A stretch of DNA of 64,000 nucleotides from Streptomyces microflavus. GTDB taxonomy: Bacteria; Actinomycetota; Actinomycetes; Streptomycetales; Streptomycetaceae. The number at the start of each line of letters is the position of its first letter. Within the stretch, counting starts at the first letter, position 1. Where the stretch lies: assembly GCF_014650075.1 (NCBI RefSeq), contig NZ_BMUG01000005.1, positions 186,001 to 250,000 on the forward strand. The letters run 5' to 3'. Of this stretch, positions 34,901-41,760 are shown piece by piece. The notes below the pieces were generated by a model. The model made no database searches. It saw only the letters and a list, made by a program, of their open reading frames with translations, and was not told where the DNA came from. The position numbers and the translations under genes were made by a program.

Positions 34901-36831
34901 TCACCGTCAAGCTGGAGCACCGCCACGGCGACCCGGAGTCCGCCCGCAGCCTCCTGGACGACTACCTGAGCGTGCTGGAGGACGTGGCGCGCTCGACGAC
35001 GGGGCGGATGGGCGCTCTGCGGGGCCTTGGACCGGACCCCGAGCCCGCCGAACGTACCGACGTCGGCACGGACACCGTCGTGGACCGCTTCGACCTCGCG
35101 GCCGACCGCCATCCGGAGCGCGTCGCCCTCGTCGCCGACGGCGCGACCATGACCTTCGCCGAACTCCGCGACCGCAGCCGGGCTGTGGCAGGCGTGCTCG
35201 CCGGGCGGGGGATCGGCCCGGAGACGACCGTGGGCCTGGCCATCCCGCGCTCGCCCGACTGGATCGCGGCGCTCTTCGCCGTACTGCGGGTCGGCGCCGC
35301 GTACGTACCGCTGGAGCTGGACCACCCGGACGAGCGGATCGCGACCATCGTGGAGGACGCGCGGCCCGAGGTGATCCTCACCGTGAGCAGCGTCTCGCCC
35401 CGGCTCAGCGGCGAGCTGATCGAACTGGACCGCCCGCTGCCCGAGGCGGAGCCGTACGTCACGTTCGCCCCCGACGACCCGGACCGGCTGCGGCACCCCG
35501 CGTACACGATCTACACTTCCGGATCGACCGGGAAGCCCAAGGGCGTGGTGACCGAGTACGCCGGGCTCACCAACATGCTGATCAACCATCAGCGCCGGAT
35601 CTTCGAACCGGTCCTCGCCGAGCACGGCCACCGGACCTTCCGGATCGCGCACACCGTGTCGTTCGCGTTCGACATGTCGTGGGAGGAGCTGCTCTGGCTC
35701 GCCGACGGCCACGAAGTCCACATCTGCGACGAGGAGTTGCGCCGCGACGCGCCCCGGCTGGTCGAGTACTGCGCCGAGCACAAAGTCGATGTCATCAACG
35801 TGACCCCGACCTACGCCCAGCAGCTGATCGCCGAAGGACTCCTGGACAACCCCCAACAGCGGCCCCCGCTGGTGCTGTTGGGCGGGGAGGCCGTCACCCC
35901 GGCGCTGTGGCAGCGGCTCGCCGCGACCGAGGGGACGGTCGGCTACAACCTGTACGGGCCCACCGAGTACACCATCAACACCCTCGGCGTCGGCACCTTC
36001 GAATGCCTGGACCCGGTGGTGGGCGTGGCGATCGACAACACCGAGGTGTACGTCCTCGACCCCTGGCTGCGACCGCTGCCCGACGGGGCACCCGGCGAGC
36101 TGTACGTGGCGGGCATCGGCATCGCCCGCGGCTACCTGGGCCAGAGCGCCCAGACCGCACACCGCTTCGTCGCCTGCCCCTTCGGTGCCCCCGGCGAACG
36201 CATGTACCGCACCGGGGACCTGGTGGTCCGCCGTCCCGACGGGAACATCAGCTACCTGGGCCGCACCGACCAGCAGGTCAAGATCCGCGGCCACCGGGTC
36301 GAACTCGGCGAGGTGGAAGCCGTCTTCGCCGCCCACCCGGCCGTACGGTTCGCCGCCGCGGTCGCCCAGCCCGACCCGCAGGTCGACGGGGCGTACCGAC
36401 TGGCCGCCTATCTCGTCCTGGAGGGCGCGGAGTTGGCTGAGGTCGCCGCCGAAGTCGGCGCGGGCCTGCCGGACTTCCTGCGCCCGACGCATTTCGCCCA
36501 GGTCGACAGCATCCCGCTGACCGTGAACGGGAAGGCTGACACCAAGGCGCTGCCGGAGGCCAGGCCGCTCGGCGCGCTGACCACGGCGGGAGAACGCGGC
36601 CCGGAGACGGAGACCGAGACCGTGGTCTGCGAGTTCTTCGCCGAGGCACTGGACCTGGACGACGACGAGGTGAGCGCGGTGAGCGACTTCGTGTCCCTCG
36701 GCGGACACTCCATGCTGGCGGTGCGGCTGATCGGGCTGCTCCGCCGCGAGTACGGTCCTGTGGTCACCATCCGAGATCTGTTCACCCTGCGAACCCCGGA
36801 AGCGATTGCCCGCCACCTTGATGAAAACTGA
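25927..36831 (+). CDS. cchH: Non-ribosomal peptide synthetase CchH (coelichelin synthetase)
   Basis: A 3,634-residue trimodular NRPS with order A-T-E, C-A-T-E, C-A-T and no thioesterase. Carrier serines are S679, S2171 and S3595 (GGDS, GGDS, GGHS). Epimerase motifs start at H848 (HHVVVDGVSW) and H2342 (HHLAVDAVSW). The first condensation domain has HHIIADG (H1325); in the second the first His is Tyr (YHLLLWDGW). Specificity codes read DINYWGGIGK (formyl-hydroxyornithine), DFWNIGMVHK (Thr) and DMENLGLINK (hydroxyornithine), which match the published coelichelin synthetase. About 130 residues precede A1. I chose ATG 25,927 (GAAGGGTG upstream); ATG 25,900 would abut the iron box. The tetrapeptide product needs iterative use of module 1 and release in trans. 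Confidence 0.95.
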   Translation: MTEPTAPHVLLSPTHFADVRRRIGEYGDRTIAEACAIGLAYWATGAGPDGIDLTPGTSFADVLGWVDNGGGGSPGWEVGADGLSITVPDGVRPAEARLALQDLADFPDRPVGTIGPSGIEARIATLAGWNDNRADRIRPTIMEMFREQARTRPDAVAIIDEHRTLTYREAADKSAQLAHHLVRRGLASEEVVGISLGRSADMVIGLLAVLQAGCAFVPLDPQWPAARRAVVVEDARVVLQLNSSGESDGAEPDAVAVDLDDWAFGSCPAEAPEATVHATSLAYVIFTSGSTGRPKGAMIRHEAISERLLWQVGEILRFGHDDASLFKAPLSFDISINEIFLPLVSGGRLVILRPGGERDPHHLLSVIAEHRVTFTYLVSSMLDVLLEIEGGSGRLDSLRHVWCGGEVLTPELYERFRTRLDIPMYHGYGPAETTIGVSHVIYRGEAERLSTSIGKANPNTQLYVLDDELRPVPVGVGGELYVGGLLLGRGYVGAPGLTASRFVANPFATDGSRLYRTGDLARFAPDGSLDFLGRADNQIKIRGMRLEIEDVEASLAEHPRVRHTCVVARKNSAGGTYLVGYVIPSSTGEELTADSVKAWATAHMVEYMVPAHLVVLTEFPLTANGKIDRAALPEPSRSTGAVAAPATENERLVCAAVAAVLRVDEVGVDQDFFQLGGDSILAISLLSALREAGLHVTARQIFSNSTVGALAAVASREDVSTVDHADTATGSVVGSPIVQWLGETTDAIDGFVQSVVLNTPAELTADALDTVLTALLARHDMLRARLVRGERWSFDIPQAGQATAGWQESDGPLEECVEHATAGLDPDNGVMLRAVWRREARQLVLVAHHVVVDGVSWRILMDDLATAWRQHTSGAPVELPPVGTSFRRWTQLLGRTPFDQDRTYFGRALPGADAPIGRRPLTEADTVARERTRTVSVGPEATAALLGEIPARFHAGVNDVLLTALAVALARWRRDRGQEQTFAHIELEGHGREGRFVADAAGFEPELSRTVGWFTTLFPVTVDPGTAPDLTAPAYLAAALKAVKEDLSRVPGNGLSYGALRYLTDTGPTAAAPQVLFNYLGRFDAGAAGDWQLAGTTGQLGEKRDPRMRLPRALEFNAIAEPDGDGAYGLVTTISWPEGVFTDADIATLGDYFGAALSALAALEGGGHTPSDFPLVPLTQADVEDLDSAELSDILPLTPLQEGLYFHSVFDDDATGSYVEQQLLTLEGEVDAERLAAAATRLLTLYPNLAARFTALADGRVVSVVESGTSAPFTTLDRPAITDEEIRDLAERDRRAGFDLATGPLMRYTLIRTGAGRSVLVQTVHHIIADGWSVPPMLRTLLAEYHAPGSVYPVGGYRDYVGWLAGQDQDESDRVWRQELAGLPGPSLVAEGHTPSERFADIAAEPADDIDIAARSAGVPLSVAVHSAWAVTLGGILRGRDVVFGSTVSGRDAEVPGIRDMVGLFINTIPVRARWAATDTAYDLLAAVKEHQSAVLAHQHVSLARIGRQSGAGSLFDTLVVFDVATDVDALRGPDDTLTIADIVNEGAPHYPLTLVVERSQDGRPRFNLIYDGELLRRESAEAILSTFTRTLTELLSRPDALVDALTPEADSAPEQVAPTTLGELFDTAAHRDPAATAVTQCALDGSTRSMTYGELRASKDELASALRAAGVRPGRRVAVAVPRSLEQVVALVAVVTAGGAYVPLDLAYPDERLEYILADAAPQVVLVDREQRDRFTRLLERAGVEARVLVQGDDLPPADSAAPGPRPQDPAYVIYTSGSTGRPKGVVVPHSAVATLLANTRPDMGFGPDDVWVQFHSFSFDFAVWELWGALAHGGELLVPEYGLTRSPVDFHRLVQERGVSVLNQTPSAFYQFIEADLHADRPATALRRIIFGGEALDLGRLRGWVERHGTGAPELVNMYGITETTVHVTHRVLTDEDFAGSTDISPIGGPIPGLATYLLDDRLRPVPPGRVGAIYVAGDQVSLGYLGRPGLTASRFVANPFAGDGSRMYHTGDLARRTLDGELQFAGRADDQVQLKGFRVELGEVEGAIRELDGVVDVAVTVADSGDHLVAHIVGAAPADLTVRLSAKLPVHMVPGRVLPVDSLPLTVNGKLDRKALTERAAQQDGPPDTTGGSDAPSALTALVGIFAETLPGASVDADTDFFGAGGDSIVAIAVINRARALGLPIAPRDVFLLRTPRALTGHLATHAPRAAAPPPSRREDGPLPLTPIILRRRELGGSLARFAQARTVAVAEGTGLADIRRAANAVVAAHPALRLRLHVEYGVWALRTDPAREATVAAPGTTDATAAANEAAGRLDPEAGEVIAFSWLAATRTLVVTVHHLAVDAVSWLIILDDLATALSGAALPPPTTPYAEYAEALAVRSAESADGLGHWITTLQAPPLDTAAPTELRETTVVLPPDLSDLVTRTAPGALGVGLTELLCGALRTALTHIQPTPSDLAIDLERHGRVPAEEHHDYTRTVGWFTSIAPVRLTPHTDPVAAAREIADRQPDEEGHVAYGRLRYLNPQTAPLLTARPQVLFNYLGRGSESEALRITGGGQGDSPYAVEVNAWTDDATGSLHAAFTLADGIPDAITGHWLTALARIANTSATAERTAPVTPLQRGLFFQAQMAGAAGHYVAQSWFTFDRRLDTGALAEAMAHVIARHPVVGAGFTTDDDGNPVQLLKAGRRVDVRTVELTTDAEVEALRTRDRESGFDPGEPPLIRLTVVRLPGGRDGLLLSYHLLLWDGWSREILLRDLFEAYEALAAGEPWDATPAVPGFEEYARTLAAKDPAVGERFWAEHLAGLPGPTLLAGPAPALSEELPQPIVHTLSAELTELLREAARVHGVTLNSVLTGAFGLLLGARTGRSDAVFGVTVSGREGEGHGDIVGVLLNTVPMWTRARPEETVGAYLSAVQAARVAAMDHEHLGLGEIQRAAGLDTLFDNLFVLQNFLDLDAFAAMNARHGITSVQADDSTHYPYTWVVTPGDRLTVKLEHRHGDPESARSLLDDYLSVLEDVARSTTGRMGALRGLGPDPEPAERTDVGTDTVVDRFDLAADRHPERVALVADGATMTFAELRDRSRAVAGVLAGRGIGPETTVGLAIPRSPDWIAALFAVLRVGAAYVPLELDHPDERIATIVEDARPEVILTVSSVSPRLSGELIELDRPLPEAEPYVTFAPDDPDRLRHPAYTIYTSGSTGKPKGVVTEYAGLTNMLINHQRRIFEPVLAEHGHRTFRIAHTVSFAFDMSWEELLWLADGHEVHICDEELRRDAPRLVEYCAEHKVDVINVTPTYAQQLIAEGLLDNPQQRPPLVLLGGEAVTPALWQRLAATEGTVGYNLYGPTEYTINTLGVGTFECLDPVVGVAIDNTEVYVLDPWLRPLPDGAPGELYVAGIGIARGYLGQSAQTAHRFVACPFGAPGERMYRTGDLVVRRPDGNISYLGRTDQQVKIRGHRVELGEVEAVFAAHPAVRFAAAVAQPDPQVDGAYRLAAYLVLEGAELAEVAAEVGAGLPDFLRPTHFAQVDSIPLTVNGKADTKALPEARPLGALTTAGERGPETETETVVCEFFAEALDLDDDEVSAVSDFVSLGGHSMLAVRLIGLLRREYGPVVTIRDLFTLRTPEAIARHLDEN

Positions 36832-36839
36832 CACGCCTG

Positions 36840-38540
36840 ATGAAATCTGAGACGAAGCGGCCCCGCCCCGGGGCCGCCATCCTGCGGACCGCCCTGCGCC
36901 GCAACATCGGCGCCATGATCGCGGGCACCCTCCTCATGGGCCTGTACCAGGCGGCGGAGACCGCGTTCCCCATCGCGCTCGGACTGATCGTCGAGCACAC
37001 GATGCAGGACCGCAGCCTCGGCTCGCTCGGGGTGTCGATCGGCTCGCTCGCCGTGATCATCACGACGGTCTCCCTGTCGTGGCGGTTCGGCATGCGGGTG
37101 CTGCAGAAGGCCAACACGACCGAGGCGCACCGCTGGCGCGTCCAGGTCGCCGCCTGCGGGCTCCAGCCTGTGGCCAGGGACGTGGACGGCCTGAAGTCCG
37201 GCGAGATCCTCACCATCGCCACCGAGGACGCCGACCAGACCGCCGACATCATCGAGGTGGTGCCGCTGCTGATCAGCTCCCTGGTCGCGGTGGTCGTCGC
37301 GGCGGTCGCGCTGAGCCTGGCCGACATACGGCTCGGCCTGCTGGTGATCGTGGGGACCGTCGGCATCCTGTCGACCCTGGCGGTGATGTCCAGGCGGATC
37401 GGCGCGAGCACCCAGGAGCAGCAGGCCAGGGTGGCGAGGGCCGGTGCGAAGGTCGCCGACCTCATCATCGGGCTGCGCCCGCTCCACGGCTTCGGCGGCA
37501 ACCACGCCGCGTTCGGGTCCTACCGAAAAGTCAGCACGGACGCCAAGCGCCAGGCGATCACCGTCGCCCGCGTGAACGGCGCCTACGCCGGCACCGCGCT
37601 GGCCCTCAACGCGGTCCTCGCCGCCGCGGTCTCCCTGACGGCGGGCTGGCTGGCGTTCGAGGGCCGGATCTCCATCGGTGAACTGGTCATGGCCGTGGGC
37701 CTCGCGCAGTTCATCATGGAACCGCTCAAGATGTTCTCGGAGATGCCCAAGTACGTGATGATCCCCCGGGCCTCCGCCGAGCGGATGGCGCTGGTCCTCT
37801 CCGCCCCGCCGGTGACGGTCCCGGGCCCCGAACGCCCGGCTCCGGGCGGGGACCTGGAGGTCGACGGCGTCCGCCACGGGACCCTGCGGGGGCTGAAGTT
37901 CTCCGTGGCCGCCGGGGAGTTCGTGGCGATCGCCCCCTACCAGCCGCGTGCGGCGGCCGATCTCGTCTCGGTGCTCGCCGTGAACGTGGCGCCCCCGGCG
38001 TACGAAGGAGTGGTCCGGGTGAGCGGGCAGGAGCTCGCGGACCTGTCGGTCGAGGCGGTCCGGGAGCACATGCTGGTGAACCCGTACGACGCGGAGATCT
38101 TCGGCGGCACCCTCCGGACGAACATCGACCCGTCGGGCAGCAGCCGGACGATCCCCGAAGCCGTCGAGGCGTCGATGCTGACCGATGTCGTCGCCCTCCA
38201 CCGCGACGGGCTCGACTACGCGGTCCGCGACCGGGGGGCGAACCTCTCCGGCGGGCAGCGCCAGCGGCTCTCCCTGGCCCGCGCGCTGGCCGCCGACACC
38301 GACGTCCTGGTCCTGCACAACCCGACCACCGCCGTCGACGCGGTCACCGAACAGCTCATCGCCCGCAACATCGCGAAGCTGCGGCGAGGCCGCACCACGC
38401 TGGTGATCACCAGCAGCCCGGCGCTCCTGGACGCCGCCGACCGGGTGCTCGTCCTGGACGAGGGGGCCATCACCGCCGAGGACACCCACCGCAACCTGCT
38501 CGCGGGCGACGAGGCGTACTGCCTGGCCGTGGCCCGGTGA
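36840..38540 (+). CDS. cchI: ABC half-transporter CchI (lost Walker motifs, intact signature motif)
   Basis: A 566-residue TMD-NBD half-transporter eight bases after cchH. The membrane domain spans about residues 15-300. In the NBD the Walker A lysine loop is gone (AIAPYQPRAAAD in place of GxxGxGKST). The Q-loop Gln is Asn, Walker B reads VLVLHN (both acidic residues lost) and the switch His is Ser. The signature LSGGQRQR is perfect. It can therefore only complete an ATP site formed by a partner's Walker motifs, and CchG has exactly those. It ends at a strong terminator shared with cchJ. Confidence 0.9.
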   Translation: MKSETKRPRPGAAILRTALRRNIGAMIAGTLLMGLYQAAETAFPIALGLIVEHTMQDRSLGSLGVSIGSLAVIITTVSLSWRFGMRVLQKANTTEAHRWRVQVAACGLQPVARDVDGLKSGEILTIATEDADQTADIIEVVPLLISSLVAVVVAAVALSLADIRLGLLVIVGTVGILSTLAVMSRRIGASTQEQQARVARAGAKVADLIIGLRPLHGFGGNHAAFGSYRKVSTDAKRQAITVARVNGAYAGTALALNAVLAAAVSLTAGWLAFEGRISIGELVMAVGLAQFIMEPLKMFSEMPKYVMIPRASAERMALVLSAPPVTVPGPERPAPGGDLEVDGVRHGTLRGLKFSVAAGEFVAIAPYQPRAAADLVSVLAVNVAPPAYEGVVRVSGQELADLSVEAVREHMLVNPYDAEIFGGTLRTNIDPSGSSRTIPEAVEASMLTDVVALHRDGLDYAVRDRGANLSGGQRQRLSLARALAADTDVLVLHNPTTAVDAVTEQLIARNIAKLRRGRTTLVITSSPALLDAADRVLVLDEGAITAEDTHRNLLAGDEAYCLAVAR

Positions 38541-38543
38541 ACC

Positions 38544-38574
38544 ACCGGCGGGGGCGGTCGCCGCCCCCGCCGGT
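38544..38574. terminator. Bidirectional terminator between cchI and cchJ
   Basis: A perfect 14-bp GC-rich stem (38,544-38,557 with 38,561-38,574) has a TCG loop. It fills the gap between the two convergent stop codons. Confidence 0.85.
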
Positions 38575-38576
38575 GC

Positions 38577-39704
38577 TCAGCCCAGCGCCCAGGCGACATC
38601 CCGGAGGAGGGCCTGCCGCCAGCCCGCCCGGTCGTGGTCCGACGCGGACCGCGAGACCCGCACGGTCGCCCCGGCCCGCTCGGTGAGCGACTCGGTCAGC
38701 TCGCAGTGGGGCAGCATCAGTGCCTCGTGTTCCCCCACGTCGAACGCGCAGCGCAGCGAGGACAAGTCGGGCCCCCGGAGCAGGAGTTCCGCGATGGTGC
38801 CGCCGACCTGCCCGCCGAGCGGATCCGGCCGCTCCTCGGCGCCGGGCGCCCACCAGAACGACCCCGACTGGCAGGCGATACGGGAGACCAGCTCCGGGAA
38901 CTCCAGCGCCGCGTAGAGCGCGCTCAGCCCGCCCAGACTCTGCCCCGCCACCACCAGCCGGTCCACGTCCGCCCGGACACCGGACCCGGCCACCAGCGGC
39001 AGCAGTTCGTCCCGTACCGCCTCCCAAAGCTCCGGCCCGCACCCGAACTCGGCCGACCGGTCCTTGGACGGAAGGAAGACCAGGGTGACGGGTTCCAGCT
39101 CGCCGGCGGCCACGGCGGATTCGAAGGCCGTCATCGCCGGGTGGAGGTACAGCCAGTCGTCCCCGTCGAGCAGCAGGACCACCGGCCCGCCACCGGCGAC
39201 CGGGTGGACACGGACGGTCCGCCGCCCGCCCAGCCGCTTGCTGCTCCACCGCAGCCGGGTCTCCGGGAGGGGCAGGATGTCGTCCGGGCCGACGGCCGGC
39301 CAGTGCGGCTGGGGCGGAGTGTCCGGGGTCGCGGCGATGGAGCGGTCACCGCCCGCCCCGGCCGGGTTGAGGGGGTCGGCGCGGGCCTCGCCGTCCACGA
39401 GGAACCGGTAGGTCACCCGCAGCCGCGCCGGCATGGGCACCTCGGCGTACCAGCAGTCCGTCGCGGCCCACCGCCGCAGGGTCACGGGTCCCGACCAGCT
39501 CTCGAAGTCGAGGTCGGCCGGAGACCCCCGCCACAGGAACAACGTCAGCCAGCCGTCGTCGGCGGGGACCGGCAGAGGGGTCCGCGCCGCGGCCCAGAAC
39601 GCGTCGGTGCCGGGCTTGCCGGGAAGCCCGTATGCGGCGAAGGGACTCTCCGCGTCGTGCGGGAGACCGGGCCCGCGTCCGGGGCGGAGTTCGGGGCCGG
39701 TCAT
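38577..39704 (-). CDS. cchJ: Siderophore esterase CchJ (enterochelin-esterase-like hydrolase)
   Basis: A 375-residue Fes/IroE-family hydrolase with an N-terminal beta-sandwich (about 40-150) and a C-terminal alpha/beta-hydrolase. The nucleophile Ser lies in VAGQSLGGLSALYA (about residue 255), and a His in DVGEHEALMLPHC and another near the C-terminus (SASDHDRAGW) could complete the triad. In S. coelicolor the homologue is thought to help release the peptide from CchH, which lacks a thioesterase. It converges on cchI. Its ATG overlaps the stop of a 16-codon leader that has the real ribosome site, and an iron box lies further upstream. Confidence 0.9.
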   Translation of the reverse strand: MTGPELRPGRGPGLPHDAESPFAAYGLPGKPGTDAFWAAARTPLPVPADDGWLTLFLWRGSPADLDFESWSGPVTLRRWAATDCWYAEVPMPARLRVTYRFLVDGEARADPLNPAGAGGDRSIAATPDTPPQPHWPAVGPDDILPLPETRLRWSSKRLGGRRTVRVHPVAGGGPVVLLLDGDDWLYLHPAMTAFESAVAAGELEPVTLVFLPSKDRSAEFGCGPELWEAVRDELLPLVAGSGVRADVDRLVVAGQSLGGLSALYAALEFPELVSRIACQSGSFWWAPGAEERPDPLGGQVGGTIAELLLRGPDLSSLRCAFDVGEHEALMLPHCELTESLTERAGATVRVSRSASDHDRAGWRQALLRDVAWALG

Positions 39705-39751
39705 GGCCGGCCGGGGAGATCGTGGGCCGGGAGCCGGATGAGCAGGCGCAT
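39701..39751 (-). CDS. 16-residue upstream reading frame coupled to cchJ
   Basis: On the minus strand AGGAG lies six bases before ATG 39,751. The frame encodes MRLLIRLPAHDLPGRP and its TGA overlaps the cchJ ATG (ATGA). The cchJ start itself has no clear ribosome site, so ribosomes probably reach it by termination-reinitiation. The peptide is unlike any I recognise and may matter only as a translational device. Confidence 0.55.
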   Translation of the reverse strand: MRLLIRLPAHDLPGRP

Positions 39752-39790
39752 GAACATCTCCTGGTGAGAAGGGGAGGGGCTCGCTCTGGG

Positions 39791-39809
39791 TAAGGCGAGC
39801 CTAACCCGG
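39791..39809 (-). promoter_or_regulatory. Iron box upstream of cchJ
   Basis: On the minus strand the core TTAGGCTCGCCTTA (39,791-39,804) matches most of the 14-base right part of the DmdR/IdeR consensus. It lies 40 bases before the leader frame of cchJ. Confidence 0.8.
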
Positions 39810-39957
39810 CGATCTTCAGCACTCCAGGGGTACCCCGCATCGCGAACTCCCCGGTCCCGGGGAGCCGCAGGCCGACCGGCTCCGCGCTGCGAGCCGTAGG
39901 GGCTCTCGCTAGCGTGGGTGTGCAGAGCCCTGCCCCGACGAGCAGAAGGACCTCACG

Positions 39958-40635
39958 ATGGCCCGACCCCCGCATGCGGCGCGAGGCGACATCGGCCGAC
40001 GCGTCGCGGCGCGCCGCCTCCAGCTCGGTCTGTCCCGGGAGGACGTGGCCCTGCGGGCGGGCGCCGCACCCGGCTACATCGAGTACGTGGAGGAGCAGTC
40101 CGCGACCCCCGGCATCAGTTTCCTGCTCCGGCTCGCCGACGCCCTGGAGACCACGGTCCACGAGCTGACCGGGGGAACCGTGGACCTGCCGGGAGGGCCC
40201 GGACGGGCGGCCCGCGAAGCCCGGATGGTCGAACTCGGCGACACCGAGTGCTGGACCCTGCTCGGCGACCACGGCGTCGGGCGGGTGGCACTCACCCACG
40301 ACGACGGGCCGGTCGTCCTGCCGGTGAACTACCAGGTGCTCGACGGCGAGGTCATGTTCAGCACGGGTGACCGCTCCCCGCTCGCCCGCGCCGCCGACAC
40401 CGAGATCGCCTTCGAGACCGACCACATCGACGACGCCTTCAGCAAGGGCTGGAGCGTGCTGCTCGTGGGAACCGTCCGCGTGGTGGAGGACGAGGACGAG
40501 GCCCGCCGGCTCAGGGAGACGGCGTACTCGACCCCCTGGGCGGGGGAGGGGCGTGAACGCGTCATGGTCCTCGCGCCCCGCCGCGTCACCGGGCGCAGGA
40601 TCATCGTGGCCGACGCCCCGGGGGAGCCCGGGTGA
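39958..40635 (+). CDS. XRE-type HTH fused to pyridoxamine-5'-phosphate-oxidase-like flavin domain
   Basis: A 225-residue protein. An N-terminal XRE helix-turn-helix (about residues 10-65; LQLGLSREDVALRAGAAPGYIEYVE) is joined to a split-barrel PPOx-like domain (about 85-210) that typically binds FMN, F420 or haem. The split barrel shows WTLLGDHGVGRVAL and SVLLVGTVRVVED. Fusions of this kind accompany redox-stress genes in actinobacteria. It starts at ATG 39,958 after AGAAGGACC. It heads the stress island that continues with universal stress proteins. Confidence 0.85.
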   Translation: MARPPHAARGDIGRRVAARRLQLGLSREDVALRAGAAPGYIEYVEEQSATPGISFLLRLADALETTVHELTGGTVDLPGGPGRAAREARMVELGDTECWTLLGDHGVGRVALTHDDGPVVLPVNYQVLDGEVMFSTGDRSPLARAADTEIAFETDHIDDAFSKGWSVLLVGTVRVVEDEDEARRLRETAYSTPWAGEGRERVMVLAPRRVTGRRIIVADAPGEPG

Positions 40636-40679
40636 TCCGGTAGGACGTGGAACGGGTGAGCCGGTCGGACCTGGAACGG
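40632..40679. repeat. Imperfect 24-bp tandem repeat at the 3' end of the PPOx gene
   Basis: Copies at 40,632-40,655 and 40,656-40,679 share 21 of 24 bases, each starting GTGA and ending TGGAACGG. The first copy contains the PPOx stop codon. No coding role is seen in the second. Confidence 0.8.
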
Positions 40680-40689
40680 GCATGACGGC

Positions 40690-41562
40690 TCATTCGAAGG
40701 GCACGACGGCGACCGGGGCCGGGCTGTGATGGATCACGGCGTGCGCGACGTGGCCGAGGTGCGGGCCCACCGGGGAGCGCCGGCTGCGCCGCCCCACGAC
40801 CAGCAGACCGGCGCTCCGGGACGCGTCGACGAGCTCGGCCGCCGCCGGCCCGGCCACCGCCCGCTCCGTCACCCGTACGGCAGGGAACTTGTGCCGCCAG
40901 GGCCGCACCATTTCGGCCAGTCCCTCGGTGGCCTGCCGGCCGAGACCGCTGCCGAGGCTCGGGTCCAGGACGGCGGAGTACCCGTAGGCCGGGGGTGGGG
41001 ACCAGCTGTGGACGACCCGCAGCTCCTCGTTGCGGCGGGCGGCCTCGCCGAAGGCGAAGGCGAGCAGCGGGTCGCACGGCTGCTCGGTGTCGACGCCCAG
41101 GACGATGCCCGCACGCGTGCTGCCGGCGTCCGCCCCGGACGAGGACGAATCCGACCGTACGAGCACCACCGGCCGCCGCGCACGGCCGACGACGGCGAGC
41201 GACACCGAGCCGATCAGGAAGCCGACGACACCGCCGAGGCCCCGCGACCCCAGCACGGTCACCTCGGACTCGTTCGCGGCGGCGGTCAGCACGCCCGGCG
41301 CCCGCCCGCGCGCCATCTCGGTGGCCACGTCGAGGCCGGGGCGGCCCTGCCGGACCCGGTCCGCGGTGGCGTGCAGCAGGCTCTCGTACCGCTCGACCAG
41401 TGATTCGGCGGAGAGCACCGGCACCTCCGCGGTGACCGGCCACTCCTCCACATGGACGAGATGCAGCGGAACGTCGAGCAGGGACGCCTCCTCCGCGGCC
41501 CACAGCGCTGCCGCGAGGCTCTCGGGGGACTCGTCCATTCCGACGGTGACTTGCGGGGTCAT
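40690..41562 (-). CDS. Universal stress protein (two UspA domains)
   Basis: A 290-residue tandem UspA protein. The first domain has the ATP-binding pattern G-x2-G-x9-G-S (GSRGLGGVVGFLIGS). The second has a weaker version (GRRSRRSPVGP) and probably does not bind ATP in the same way. It starts with VTVGMDESPES, as usual for the family. It is divergent from another universal stress protein across 198 bases that hold DevR-like dyads. Confidence 0.92.
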   Translation of the reverse strand: MTPQVTVGMDESPESLAAALWAAEEASLLDVPLHLVHVEEWPVTAEVPVLSAESLVERYESLLHATADRVRQGRPGLDVATEMARGRAPGVLTAAANESEVTVLGSRGLGGVVGFLIGSVSLAVVGRARRPVVLVRSDSSSSGADAGSTRAGIVLGVDTEQPCDPLLAFAFGEAARRNEELRVVHSWSPPPAYGYSAVLDPSLGSGLGRQATEGLAEMVRPWRHKFPAVRVTERAVAGPAAAELVDASRSAGLLVVGRRSRRSPVGPHLGHVAHAVIHHSPAPVAVVPFE

Positions 41563-41639
41563 GCCAGGGCCTCCTCAGTGCGCGGGGCTCCGGGTGCGGA
41601 ACCCTGTGTCCAGCCTCCCCGAGGCGGCGTCCGCCGGGT

Positions 41640-41676
41640 GAGGGGCCGAGAGGGCCGGATCGGGGCCGAAGGGCCC
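41640..41676. promoter_or_regulatory. DevR/OsdR-like dyads between divergent universal stress genes
   Basis: Two GC-rich near-palindromes lie 4-5 bases apart: AGGGGCCGAGAGGGCC (41,641-41,656) and GGGGCCGAAGGGCCC (41,662-41,676). Their layout resembles a dyad upstream of the nitroreductase gene. They are candidate sites for the response regulator at 45,686-46,414; assignment is inference. Confidence 0.5.
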
Positions 41677-41760
41677 ATCCCCGGTGGGCGCCGCCCGGTG
41701 CGAACGTGGAGGGGAGCCCGCGGCCGTCTCCGAGCTCCGGGCCACTCCCGAGGAGGAGCC

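Noticed and set aside
26896..36834. Very long minus-strand open frames within the NRPS gene
   Set aside because: They mirror the NRPS codons, have low-complexity translations and no ribosome sites. The plus strand has clear A, T, C and E domain motifs.
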